Source: Arenicola marina (Eukaryota; Annelida; Polychaeta; Arenicolidae). From it: a DNA stretch of 64,000 bases. The notes below the pieces were generated by a model. That model saw nothing but the letters and a program-made list of their open reading frames with translations, did not search any database and was not told the origin of the DNA. Each line of letters opens with the position of its first letter. The first letter of the stretch is position 1. This document shows, in pieces, positions 34,693 through 46,800 of the stretch. Where the stretch lies: positions 32,172,186 through 32,236,185 of the forward strand of contig OZ025258.1 in the NCBI GenBank assembly GCA_964019135.1. The letters run 5' to 3'. Both the position numbers and the translations under genes were made by a program.

Positions 34693-34989
34693 CTGTGGAG
34701 GAAACAACGGGCAGGAATTCATTTCCGTGCGCAAGGGATAGCGTGGTCCATAAACCTGGAAGGTGACGTTATGTCTATCTGGCAATGCCTGTGTCATGGC
34801 CGAAATCATTATTACCGACTGAACGTGTCATCACTTGCGTCAACAGCAACTTACTCCTTACTAATTTTATTACGAAATCTTGTAGTTTTTAAATAGCAAC
34901 AGTTTACCGTGCAGTGTTAGAGGCACAGAAAATAGCGTGTTTCTTGTGGTAGGTTCCACGCAGGGGGTTTATCGCGAAGCGGTACTTAC

Positions 34990-35080
34990 CAGTAATATGT
35001 TTATACCTGTGAGGTTCGGCCTTCGAGTGCGAGCAGCGTCCTGTGGTGTGCTCCCCCGGCGCCAAACGAGCCTTTATGTA
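34990..35080 (-). promoter_or_regulatory. gene 2 promoter region and untranslated first exon
   Basis: A TATA-like TACATAAAGG (35071-35080, minus) is followed about 30 bases on by a GC-rich stretch, and then an exon end ACTG|GTAAGT at 34990. This gives a first non-coding exon of roughly 50-60 nt spliced to the acceptor at 34692. Inferred from motif spacing only. Confidence 0.5.
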
Positions 35081-37100
35081 CCGCGCGGTGCTTCCATCTG
35101 CCGCCTTAATGTCGTAATAAACAGACACGAAGACAATTGCGACGTCTATCACCTGTTCTTAGACGGTAATTGAAATGAAAGAGATGTCATGCAGAAATGA
35201 AGAATGTCCCGTGACCCACAGCTGTGTGTGTCAGGCGGCTAACGATCCGTAAATGTTTCAATATTGGGTGTCGTCAGCGCTTGTAACTGAGGACACATTT
35301 AATGCTATTGTGGTATTAATATAGAGCAACCCTGAAAAGATAATAGGTTCTCCGTGACATGAGGTAGCAAGTCGCCATCCTGGGCTTACTTTTCTATATT
35401 TTTGGACCACACGGTATAGTGCATCACAGTATTGTAATCGTGGACCGATGAGAAGCATATCATGTGCACAATTGCATATAGGATTACGATGTGAAAAAAA
35501 TCCATATAACAGATCATATAGCAATGTAAGGCCATAATAGTGAATATGCGTTTCTTTTTGGGGGATTTAGTTAGCCTACTTTCTCATCTTTAGGCTGGGT
35601 ATCTTCTCATTTGTGTTGGTACCAGGCCTGATGTCTATGCTATGCTTATGTTGTCTTTCTAGAAAACGGCTTTACGGCAGATGGCGGCATGGACTTTTCA
35701 CCACTGTTCAGTCAGCGCAAACCTCCTCAAGGTCGGATCCAGGGGGGCGGGGTAGGATCCGGCCTCCCCCCCCCCTTTTTAGGAAGAATGCCGCTTTTCA
35801 ATGCAAAATTTAGGCCATCTAAGGTGTGGACCCCCGCCCCCCCCCCCTCCAGCTTTTTTTTTTGAAGAAGAACGCTATCTAATGCGGTGCGGACCCGCCC
35901 CCACTCCTGGTCGTCAAAAAATTGATGGATCCCCCGGTTCCAAGTTCGGACCCCTCCCTTTTCAAATTCCTGTATCAGGCCCTGCTCCTATCCTGTTACA
36001 CACATTACCGTCTGTATGGCCCTGCTCCTGTCCTGCTACACACATTACCGTCTGTATGGCCTTAGACCTTTCCTGCGTATACTTAGCGCACAACATTGCT
36101 CTGTATGATATCGAGATGAGGAAAATTGATTGTCAATGACTAAGGTTGTAGATTTCATGCATTTCGCTGAAGCCTGTTTATAATACACCTGCATTAATAA
36201 CGTGCATCAATTAACTTGGACTGGCCTCCCTAGAAGTTTTCGGAAGTGAACAATACGAACCTGCCCCCGCTGCTGGAGTATTCTTACATTCTCCTCCGAC
36301 AGAGGCTAGACGTGCCTGATGGATATTGACACGTCGATAATGAATCAACAACAGCATTTTAATTTGATATCGTTTTTCAATAATCGTAGCAAATATGCGA
36401 AACTTGTTGAGTTGAAATAGATAGATGAGTCTGAAATTGCATATGGCCTTGTGCTAGATGCGCTCGCCAGTATACATGTCTCACCCTGAGATGCGGAGTC
36501 AACAATGTCAAGCTCACTGTTTATCACCATCTTTCGCTTCTCGGCTCAGAAAGTACAGTACAGGTGCAGCAAGTACACTCTTCCAGCTCCTTCCTAGAAA
36601 ACTCTGGGTCAGATGCCATAATCCAGAACCTAGACCGGTCTTCATTAAATAACTTTAATGAGAAACGTTCTCGTGTAAACCACAAAGAAGCCAGTAGGCT
36701 TACAGAGGCTAAGCTCCGATAAGTTCCACACATGATTTCGAAATGTCTTGGCACCCAATCCTATCCCTTGATAAAAGAAGTATTGACTAAGGTATACCAG
36801 TGGAAAACGTTTGTATTATATTATTTTATTTTGAAAGGCCCTAATTTAGCTCCCACGCCCTACTTGCCTGCAACGCAAGTGGTAAAGCTAAACCTGTATA
36901 TGACCAAGGTAATGGCGCAAATAGACATGTGGTTCTCAGAAGTTTTGTCCAACCCATACCATTCTACCGGGATGTATTGTGGCCTGACCTACCATATGCA
37001 CAAAACTCGCCTAGAGCAGCCACATTTAATGTGTTCTGTTTCCGCGTAGAGAGTTCATGGACATTGCCGTTGTTTCGGTGGTTCGTCCGTCGTGTCTCTC
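35081..37100. other. intergenic DNA between genes 2 and 3
   Basis: No gene recognised. Poly(C) tracts occur near 35766-35776 and 35836-35848. At 35990-36062 a 37-bp word (CCCTGCTCCTATCCTGTTAC, ACACATTACCGTCTGTATGG) is tandemly doubled. The minus frame at 36524-36754 (KLFNEDRSRFWIMASDPEF) looks protein-like and could be a transposon or gene remnant, but I do not recognise it. Confidence 0.4.
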
Positions 37101-37460
37101 GTTAAAGCCATGTCCAGACGACATGATTCCACCTATAGGTCACCCCTATTTCACGCGAGTCATGACCTATAGATCTTACCGTCTGGACAGGCGATTGAAC
37201 AAGCCCATAGGCTATTTTATGACCAATAGGTCTTGTCGGGTGCCATGAAACATGCTCTATTCGTTAGGTCAAACCTATAGGTCATAGAATCTCTGGCCAT
37301 TATTGCATGTCTTTGTGTCACGTGATTGAAACTCCCGTGGTTCGGTAATAAAGATTTGACCTATGGGATAATCGCGCCGTGTGGACAGTGATGTCTCGTA
37401 GGTCAAGAAGCTCACAGGAAAAACCTATGGGAAAAACCTACCGTTTGTACGGGGCTTAAC
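37101..37460. mobile_element. MITE with internal ACCTATAGGTC repeats
   Basis: The ends GTTAAAGCCATGTCCAGACG and (reverse complement of the right end) GTTAAGCCCCGTACAAACGG form imperfect terminal inverted repeats. The interior carries about ten copies of an ACCTATAGGTC-type palindrome in both orientations, typical of subterminal transposase sites. About 360 bp with no coding capacity. Target duplication not certain. Confidence 0.55.
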
Positions 37461-38439
37461 TGTAAGAACTGCTTGGATCAGTTACATGCCTGGATTAATG
37501 GAAGTCATTACCACGGCTAGCTTGTCATCAACCGGTCCGTTGCACATGTCATAGACATATTATTGTAATTTGCGGGGTTGTGCGCAAAATAATATCTTGC
37601 CAACTGTATTCACCGACTATCAATACCGTTGGTGGCATCGGGGACAAGCTGAACCCAAACGATCTATTATGCTTGCTTGTCATAAGGTCATAATAAGATG
37701 AGGCGATTGGCCAGGCAATCAATGGATGCGTGATGGGTGTGTGATGGAGGTGCCATCATTTTGCTGTCAGAGATTCCAACCAAGCTATAATTGTATTGCT
37801 TTGCCGCTCCGTTCCGTGGTTTACGGTGGCATAATGGGGAATTATCGACCGTTGCAATATATGCGGTTTTCGCAACAACTGCGCTGGGAGAGTTTTGTTG
37901 CATTATAGGGGGGGGGGGGGGCTGAGTTGTGTGCGATCCCTCTCGAACAATGAACACGGCTTCTGTAAACTCAGACGAAGATACAATCAACGATTATTTA
38001 TTGTGGAAAATTATCAAATTCACGATAAGTTATTGTGTGTATAAAAAGAAACAGTATCGAACGGAGGAAGAAAATAGGGTCTGTAAGTGACGCGTAGCCT
38101 TGAATATGCAATGAAAATAAAAATTATATCTGTTATACACAGTCAGCGTTTAATTAAGTGCATTCCGAAAGGCAATAAGAAAAGATAATATTTGAAGTAT
38201 TGGAGGCTAATGACTGTTGAATGCATATTAGAAACTTACATAAAGTTATATCAAGATGGTACTTCTGTGCTTCGTAATGATTCGGAAAGTTCGTTTAGAA
38301 GAACATTTCATGTGTTCTCCATTTATATAACCTTTGCAAACTTAACACTGATTGTATCAGTCACAAAACCTACACTTATAGAACCACTCTCTACGGCCTT
38401 GGTTCCCCGTCAGGCTCATGACGGATCCGCTTAAGCTAT
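37461..38439. other. intergenic spacer, no gene recognised
   Basis: AT-rich unique DNA with a poly(G) run at about 37910-37920. The short frame 38192-38434 has no recognisable motif and no splice context. Confidence 0.4.
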
Positions 38440-38890
38440 AGTCCCTCTGCCCCACGTTAAATTTAACCATCAGAATTATCCTTCATACCCAAAAACTGAA
38501 TATGACTCTAATCGGAGATATATTCGCAGTTTGGCGTAATGCCGTAGTACCGTAGCGGACGTATTAATTCAATTTTGATTAATTACACGGCATTTTACTT
38601 TGTTTTTGAGTTCGATCAAGGTCAAGGTTTTTTATTCACTCTTCCATTGTAATCGTACGACAACGAAATGTCAATTTTTATCAAATTCTGCATCGAAAAT
38701 ATAAATTTCAACCTAAACAACCCAGTAAAACTACTCGTGACCTCCGCACCTTAGAGGTCAACCGTGAGGTTGGCGGTTGCCAGGTCGCGCCGCTGACTTA
38801 GGCAATGCGCACCTCGAAGGTGGTTCGGCCCTAAATCGAGGGTCGGGCGACCCGAAAAGGCAGTACCTGGTTACGTGGGGCAGAGGTTAT
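38440..38890. mobile_element. TIR element with CCTCTGCCCCACGT ends
   Basis: CCTCTGCCCCACGTTAAATT at the left and ACGTGGGGCAGAGG at the right form terminal inverted repeats of about 15 bp around some 420 bp. The interior includes a GC-rich patch (38755-38870) with a B-box-like GGTTCGGCCC. No coding capacity seen. Non-autonomous DNA element is the best reading. Confidence 0.45.
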
Positions 38891-39579
38891 GTGAAGAACG
38901 AGCTCCCTCTGATGGCAGAGTGCACGTCTTGATCATAGTGCACAAACACGCAGTGAGACATGTCGCAATCACCACGTGTTTGTTGTTGTTTGTGCTCAAA
39001 ATCTGACGACGAGCCGGATGTGGAAGGAGAACTGACCATGCCTTTCATGTTATTAAACAAGCAGTTAATAATGACGTTAGGGATAGGGACCCACCATTAG
39101 AATCTGTAAACGGGGAGCGGCTAAAAAAAATTGAAAACATAAAATTTATAAGTAGCGACAATTTGAAAAAAAAGCTCGTTGGTTTAAAAAAAAAATCTTA
39201 CTAACTCTAAAGGAAGAAAAACAATATTTTAACAAGCCAGTTTGTTGCCAGACGATTGGCATTCCTATTCAACCCTATTATTCGGGAGTATTATTTTCAT
39301 TTCATCTGCAAGTATACCCGGGTGGAAGGGATCATTAATACATTGCAGCGTTGGGAGGGGGGGGGTCCGCGGTATAGCCCCCTTTCTTCACCTCCAAAGC
39401 AATCTCGAAAATCCGCTCCGGAGGGATATTTATTTCCGTTGACGCGCTATATGTTGCAGTTTCACTCCCTTAACTCTTTTTTTTCACGGCAAACCGGCTC
39501 TGTGAACGTAACTCCCCACCCCCCCCCCCCCGGTCTCGAGTTTTAAGATATCCGCTCAATAAGGGTATCTCTCCATAAT
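38891..39579. other. intergenic spacer, no gene recognised
   Basis: A/T-rich with homopolymer runs (poly(A) near 39166-39198, poly(G) near 39355-39365, poly(C) near 39516-39530). No gene or element end recognised. Confidence 0.35.
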
Positions 39580-39930
39580 GCATGTGGTCCGTTCTTTTGT
39601 CGAGACTGTTGGAAGCGTTGTATTTTGAGGCAAATCGTCGATGTTTACACTTCTGCGACAAACGGAACACCATAGGGTATGGTCCTCGTCTGGTCAGTCT
39701 AGATAAGGAGTGTTGTTATGTAACCATAGATACCTCTCGAAGACATGCGAGTCATGATTATTATGTTACGTCATACGCCAGGTAAAACCCCGCGCGGCAC
39801 ATACGATCGCCTGACATTAACAGTCAGTCATGAGACAACCGCAGTCTGGTTTATCAACTGTCCAGCCGCTCGTATGTTACATAAATTTGATATGCACAGA
39901 AGTTCAGTGATTAGTTGTACATCCACGGAC
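39580..39930. mobile_element. half copy of the fold-back element at 21495-22318
   Basis: TTCTGCGACAAACGGAACAC, GTAACCATAGATACC, GAGACAACCGCAGTCTGG and TTTATCAACTGTCCAGCCGC match the right arm at 21850-22318 in the same orientation. The other arm is absent. It precedes DNA paralogous to the gene 2 3' flank. Confidence 0.6.
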
Positions 39931-40324
39931 AGCGTTAGCCGATCTTGTGTCCGAAGTGAGTGAAGGCAAACAACCGGAAGATAGGTAGCACGATCTTTGA
40001 TGGTGTTGACATGGAGCATAAATATCCCTGTCTCGTGGGGTCTCGATAAGATCTCGTATTGACTGAACAGCCCTATACACTGTAAAGTATCCGTCCACTG
40101 GAGGCCGCGAACCTTATCATTAAGGGCATGTTGTTTTCAACACGTTTTAATACGGCTGTGAGGCAGGGGTGGTGTGTAGCTTACTGCGGGTAGGGCGAGA
40201 CATCCTAACAGTCGCAAGCCAGATTCCGTTCTGTTGCAATACGATACCAGAAAGTTCTCGCACACCTACATCATCCTGTTGCCACGAACAGAGCTGGAGG
40301 CCGTATCATCGTGCTTAAAACATA

Positions 40325-40330
40325 TTTATT
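40325..40330 (-). promoter_or_regulatory. polyadenylation signal of gene 3
   Basis: AATAAA (minus) in GTGGAATAAATATGTT, in the same context as the gene 2 signal at 23079-23084. Confidence 0.6.
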
Positions 40331-40588
40331 CCACGTGACTCAAACAAAATAAATGTTCTTCATCTTGTCCACAAAAGGTCGCCGCAGATGTCCTCCATAG
40401 TGGTTGACTAATCTTATCTGCAATCAGACACGTTTTCGGGTCATTTACGGATACTTATCCACGTAACTTGTAGAGTTTTAGGCAATTCCGTTGTGCTCAA
40501 ATTCAATGTTTTTCATAGTAGATATGCCTTTATACTGCAGTCATGTAATGTCTCATAGCCGTGTATAATGTCTTTCGGTTGTACTCAC

Positions 40589-40871
40589 CCGCATCATTCA
40601 CCGCCCAGGCCTGCGTGATACGTGGCTGTGAAACCGATCCTCAAGGATGTCCAGCTGGATGAGGTCCTCTCCGTTGTCTCTCGGGGTTGGAGCTGCAATG
40701 AGAAACCCGCACCCACCCACACACAGCCCCGTGGCCAGAGGGAACGATAGGTATCAGTATATCGCTTCGCATATCTCAGTCAGGGATAGAATGAGGAAGG
40801 TGACTCCACTCACCTGTTCCGTGGAGCGTGGCTCCGCACTTACCGTGAAGGCATAGAACCCACTTCGCAAG
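40589..40871 (-). CDS. gene 3 C-terminal exons (structure uncertain)
   Basis: The exons at 40844-40871 (or 40814-40871) and 40589-40692 are homologous to the gene 2 tail exons, with the same acceptors and donors. A length difference of 23 nt in the first one shifts the frame. With the first donor the protein would continue in another frame of the last exon (SNPERQQRG) and end at a TGA. With the second it stops at TAA directly after GSMPSR. The conserved frame of the last exon (PTPRDNGEDLIQLDI, ending SHVSRRPGR and TGA) would need a different junction. Which is used cannot be settled here. Confidence 0.4.
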
Positions 40872-43800
40872 CTGGACGCCATGACGGGATGACATGCGGA
40901 AGACACGTCTCCTCCTCTGGCTCCCACACATCACCCCCACCCCCGCCGCTGCCCCTGCCACCCAATTCATCACCTGTGCCGTTCGGCGTCAGCGTTGTCT
41001 GCTGTCCCGGTGCCGAGGTTGTCTGAGGAATGAGGATGTCCACGTTTGGCGTGGTGGCTTCCGGCGGATCCGTGACATTCACCGGGGGTCCGATTGTGCA
41101 ACCTGCAGCGTAGTAAGACATATTCTATAGGTAGTATTGCTCCTTACAGTAATCCCAGACTTCACCTTGACCGCCATTGAAACCGCTTAAACTGGTAAAT
41201 CTTACTTAAACTGTATAATCGTTATTAGGAATAATACTATATACGAGTGCATCTATTATCACTTTAGTCATACTTTTGTCAGTACAAATGACAAATGAGT
41301 TTTCTACCACAGCGATTAGTCTCTTTACTTCGGCCTGTATCGTGCAGCGATGTCGGACACACCTTCTGTCCATTGTCATGTGGCTCAATTATGGAAAGAT
41401 TATAGTTCGAGAACAGTGCTTTTTCGTCGTAGGTTGGTTGTGCTCATGGCCCAGAAATCATATTCAACATACTTTGAACACTTCCTTAATCCAGAAAAGT
41501 TACCTCTTGGGTGAGGACTTTCTTGAAGCCGATAATCGATGTTCTACTTAGCGCTGAGTCTATGTGGTTTATGAATACCGCTCTCGCTGCATCTGCTGAA
41601 GTGTACTTGGGACCCGCGCTTTGCATGTCCTTACCGAGTGCGGCGATGGCAGTCTGAGAATCAGCGTTGCAGCCGTCCTGGCCGCACGTCATCGCGCATT
41701 TGAAGTCCTTGATGCAGACCGGGTTGTCCAGCATAGCGGGGTCGGCTACACTCTCACGCTTGCACCTCTTGGTGATGGTGGTCCTGGAACGAAGCGGCAG
41801 AAAAATGTCGACCATCTCATCATCATGGGTTGTCATCAGCCATATATGCAAGCCATAACAGGTGGTCTACATTATGCGTTCAGTATACACACTGTATAAC
41901 CTATACATGTGTATTCTGGATAGGCTATACTCAATATACATTCTGTATATATATATATACCAAATACACACTAGTTACAATATGTCTACACTCCTTAGGC
42001 AATTCCAATTTTCCACGCATCTTGTCAAGTCGGAAATATTTGTGTAGATAAAACAATTGTTATCGAATAAATATTATGTGATATTGCTTGTGTCAAATAT
42101 TTCCAAAATGCCAGGATCTTGATCACGTGGTACACTAGAGCGTTTCTTGTAGATCATGTAGGTCGTTAACAATTCACCAGACATTTTTTGAAGTGCCTTT
42201 GAAGTGCCCATCTGCCGTATGAGGTGCTTTGGCATGATGTCCATACGAAACCTTTTTAATTTATTAATTTAATAATTTATAGTAATAATATTATTATTTA
42301 TTATTATTATGGTTAAGGATACGTCCGAGTTTTCCTCTTTAGACAATCACAGACCACACGAAACACTGCCTACTTACAGACCACTGTCGCGTTGACAAGT
42401 GACCTTGGTGTAGCAGAGGTTGCCATCGCGACACCGGACGTCAGCGCAATCACTGTCGTTGTCGACGTCAGTACATGTCTGGCAGTCGATGCCTAAATTA
42501 GACGCATATATATACAGACACAGTCAAAGTGTGACTTACTGTTTTGTTACAGTTAAAGATTAAAAAGGATAATACGAGAGCGGGTAATTGATAGTTCGTC
42601 GGGCTTATATAGGATATCCTCTGACATAATGTCATATATCACAGCACAAGAAGTATTTAAAAAGAAGAATAGAGGTCTAATGAATGTCTGTGAATTCTCA
42701 CCTGGAGGCTTAACTGGGCAATCTACAAAATAAAAATATTGCACATTGTCAGACGAATGGGACTTCGGCGCATAATTGTAGCATAAGACCATGAATGAAT
42801 GTAGTTGCAGCTTTAATAAATATGCACCAATCTACAGTTGAATCATGGCAATATGACAATAACGATGGTTAGGGGGGCGTTAGGCAATGTTACTGACCCC
42901 ACATCAAGCTGCTACAGCTTGATGAAGGGCCAATAAAATGTCTAACGCCATGCAACACTCGCGCTATTACAATTACTACCAGTTACATTTTTAGTTTACC
43001 TCACATATATATGCCTTGCTTCTTTGGTTTAATTCGCATACACCGTTCGAAGTAAAATGCTTAGCGCTTACAAGCCTTCCCAGTTCTTGTGAGCCAGTCG
43101 CCTTCTTTACACCATACACCAAGTAAATATCAGTCTATCGTGACCAAGAAACAGCACGCGTAGCTAGGCAACTAGGTGGGCCATTTAAATCAATAAGCAC
43201 AACTCTGTTGCGTGCGACGTCATATTTCATTGTTCTACGCCATGTAACTATGGGCGTGATCGATTCGCCTCTTCCAACGTCTACCTCTTCCGGAACAGTG
43301 CATGCAGTACGATCGTTTTGCTTCTTCTATTCCGAGAAGACCTCTTCTGCTCTTCCGCCCAGGTAGGTGGAAGAGAGAAGAGGTAGAGGCTATTCCAAGA
43401 TGGCGGAAGCTAACTATGCAATATTCGCTCAGTGTGACAAAATAGGTTTTAGGGGAAATACATGAATGAAACAATGAATAAAATTCTGTGAAACATATGT
43501 AAGACCTTTTATTTTGTTATTTGAAAGATATGTGTCAGGTATATGAGGGCCCATATATGCAGTTACCCATGTATCTATCTGTTGAAGTTGGGCGATAATA
43601 TATGGACGTGGGCGATAAATTGTGAGCTATAAGTGAGTTTCCGTTGGCCATATTGAAACTACTCTTTCAACTCGTCCGACGCGATCGATTCATCGCTCAT
43701 TTTCTCTATTCTTGGATGAGCTCTTCTCTTCCTGGAAGAGTTGAATCGATTAGACTCTATGGCAAAGATTGTCTGTCGAAAAGCGAAGGGCCGTTTTGGT

Positions 43801-46800
43801 CAGATTACAGGATTTTAGCAGCCTTCAGATTTAATGCTATTGTACTAGTTACCACGACCATCAACTCATAATATATATATATATATATATAGGCAAGAGG
43901 GCGGCGGGATGAATGTGCTTATGGAGAGCATAAAGGAGGGCTGACATATATTTACGGAGAGCCTGGAAGAGAGCTGATATGAGTCGGGAAGAGGACTGAC
44001 ATGTACTTACTGAGAGCATGGAAGAGGGCTGACATGTACTTACTGAGACTCTGGAAGAGGGCTGACATGTGCTTACTGAGACCCAGGAAGAGGGGTGACA
44101 TGTACTTGCTGAGAGCCTGGCAGAGAGCTGACATGTACTTACTGAGACGCTGGAAGAGGGCTGGAATGTACTTACCCTGGAAGAGGGCTGACGTGTACTT
44201 ACTGAGACCCTGGAAGAGGACTGACATGTACTTACTGAGACCCTGGAAGAGGGCTGACATGTACTTACTGAGAGCCTGCAAGAGGGCTGACGTGTACTTA
44301 CTGAGAGCTTGGAAGATGGTTACCAGGCCTGTCTCCAACGCATCACGGGGTGCCGTTAGAGCCAGGCAGCATTTGCTCTCTTTGCGATGTTGCAGCGCAT
44401 ATTTTTGCGTATAGGGCGCACAGTTTTTAACTAGCCGACAAAATATGGATCTTTCCAGAATCCTTATGCAATTTACTGACCTGGCGGATGGAAAATACTT
44501 TGATTTATTGTTCTAACTTGCAATGTCAGGGCTTTTTCTGGGCACATTTATTCGATCAGCGCCAGCCGCGCCATTATGCGCTGCAACACCGCAAAGACAG
44601 CAAATGCTGCCTGGCTCTAACGGCACCCCGTGATGCGTTAGAGACAGGCCTGGTAAGGAAGAGGGCTGACATGTACTTACTGAAAGCCTGGAAGAGGGCT
44701 GACGTGTACTTACTGAGAGACTGGAAGAGCTCGGCTGTGTCTGTGTTACAGTTGTCAGTGTCACAGGCCAGGGAGCAGTTGTCGATGTTCTCACAGACCA
44801 TCTTGTTGAGGCTGCTGAGATCGGCGACGGCAGCTATGTTCAAACATTTTTTCTTGTAACGCGCTCTGAAAAAGTTGGATCATAAAGTAATCTTATTAAG
44901 GCCAATATATGCCACCATGACGGCCTGGGGTGTCGGGACTGTGTGTCGGCGAGCCTACCCGCAAAGTACATACAATGTGCCCTATGGCCCAGACCGCACA
45001 GTATAGACAATGTACCCTATGGCCCTATGGCTAATTTACATTAGCGTAAATCCAACTACTTCAGAAAATCGCACGGATGTTTGGTGGTTTATTACCGGGT
45101 ATGTTTAATCTTCGAGACCAAGGTTCCCGCATTCTTGACAGCCAAACAGACAGCATAGAAAGCTGATGTAGGACATACCATAATACTAACTAATTGACTC
45201 ATGGTAATGCAATCTTAGGTATACCAACTATGGGACTGCCTAGATACCGCTCTTAGGACGATGGTGAGCACCAATCTTACGTCTCATTCGGTCGATCGCA
45301 GAGCACTTTGGCGAAGCAGATTTGGTTGCGGGTACAGGTCTCGATTCCTTGTGTGTTGCAGTCTCCTTCGTTGTCAGCGTTGTCACACACGGTGCAGATG
45401 GGTCCTGGAAAGAGGGGTGAGCTGTGTGGGCGACTGCTACATCTAAGGCAAATACCTCGCTTAAAGGACAACGAAGCTAGGAGAGGTTCACCGTCACTGA
45501 AGTTACTTATCGAGACAATCACTGAGTAAACAATACGTTGCTAGACATTCGCATACAACGAGAAGGTGAGATATTTAAAAGGACAAAGCCGACTTACCCA
45601 CTCCCGTGGTAGGACAATCTGAAAGGTAAATGGAAGCAGCAATCAATAACGCGTAGGATACCATATCACTTAAAGCACGATAACACGATCAGTGCCCATG
45701 GTCGTGTCTATCAACAACCGCAATGTACTCTAGACGCTGCTCACAACATACATATCAACTACAACATTCGGGCCGAGGGCGGTTTTCAGAGTGATACCAT
45801 TGCTAGCCTAGCAATAGGGTACGCATTCGGTTGTTAAACGGCATCGCAGTTCTAAAGAGATGTCTGCAAGGCGACCTGTACATGACTGCAGACAGAAGAA
45901 GGCCAGCGTCTGTTTTGTATTCCTGCCATTAGGTGGAAGCACGTTGCGACAGTGCACATTGACAGGCATGGGCAGCACGACAGGGGCCAGTATGTTAAAT
46001 ACAACACTACTCATGCACTACTCTAGAGCCTCATGCTTGACGCCACTAATTTCTATCTGACAGGTCCGGACCATTATCTGTGCCCTGTAGGAACTCACCG
46101 ATCTCGGTGTCGAGGTTTTGCGCGGTGTTGTCGTTACAGCCCTCGCTGTCGCAGTAGTAAGCACACTTCGACGTGTCGCCATTTTCGCAGTAGGGGGTGT
46201 CCAGCGCTGTGGCAACGGAGGACCCTACACACCCCTTCTTCATCAAACTTGACCTGAAATATATATCGAAAGATTCGCTAAAATTCCCATGACTAGATCT
46301 ACTGAAACTTCTTCATCTTCATAACATTATGGGGAAAAACTTGAACTCACTTCATATAAAATTGATTTAATGTTCAGCATCGTGAAACGAACTTATGTCT
46401 TAAAGCCGATTTGAGGAATAAAACTGAAAAAAAAACCCAACTAATTCAAACCCCTGTTAGCGGTATGCAATTGTATCGTCCAGTGACGTCATAGTAAACA
46501 ATAAACGTCGCTATTAGGCGAATTGGCTGTTTCTGATTCCGATTCCGGTGCAAAAAAACTAGTTACTAGTTCAATTAGAAGTCTATCGACAAACGTGAGA
46601 AAGGACGCTTATATTTACCAATCCGTACAATTCGCATATAAAATCTGTTTCAATACCCATCACGTCATATTATCTCTTAGAATGGGCATTTCGATGTTCA
46701 GAGAGTTTCCGTGGCGATTATAGGCGACCATCACTCAAACAAGTGTCGCCATGGGCACGTACGTGGGTCATGCAATTAGGTGACCTTAACTGTTGAACAT

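Noticed and set aside
36524-36754. Minus-strand frame with KLFNEDRSRFWIMASDPEF as a gene
   Set aside because: Protein-like but short, without splice context or a motif I recognise; left as a possible remnant.
38755-38870. tRNA gene
   Set aside because: A B-box-like GGTTCGGCC is present, but no matching A box or closable cloverleaf was found. It lies inside a TIR element.
41637-41783. Plus-strand frames over the Ly6 exons as antisense genes
   Set aside because: They mirror conserved coding exons on the minus strand and are interrupted at exon borders.
43870-43892. (TA)n tract as a functional site
   Set aside because: A simple microsatellite at the end of a dispersed repeat; nothing supports a further role.
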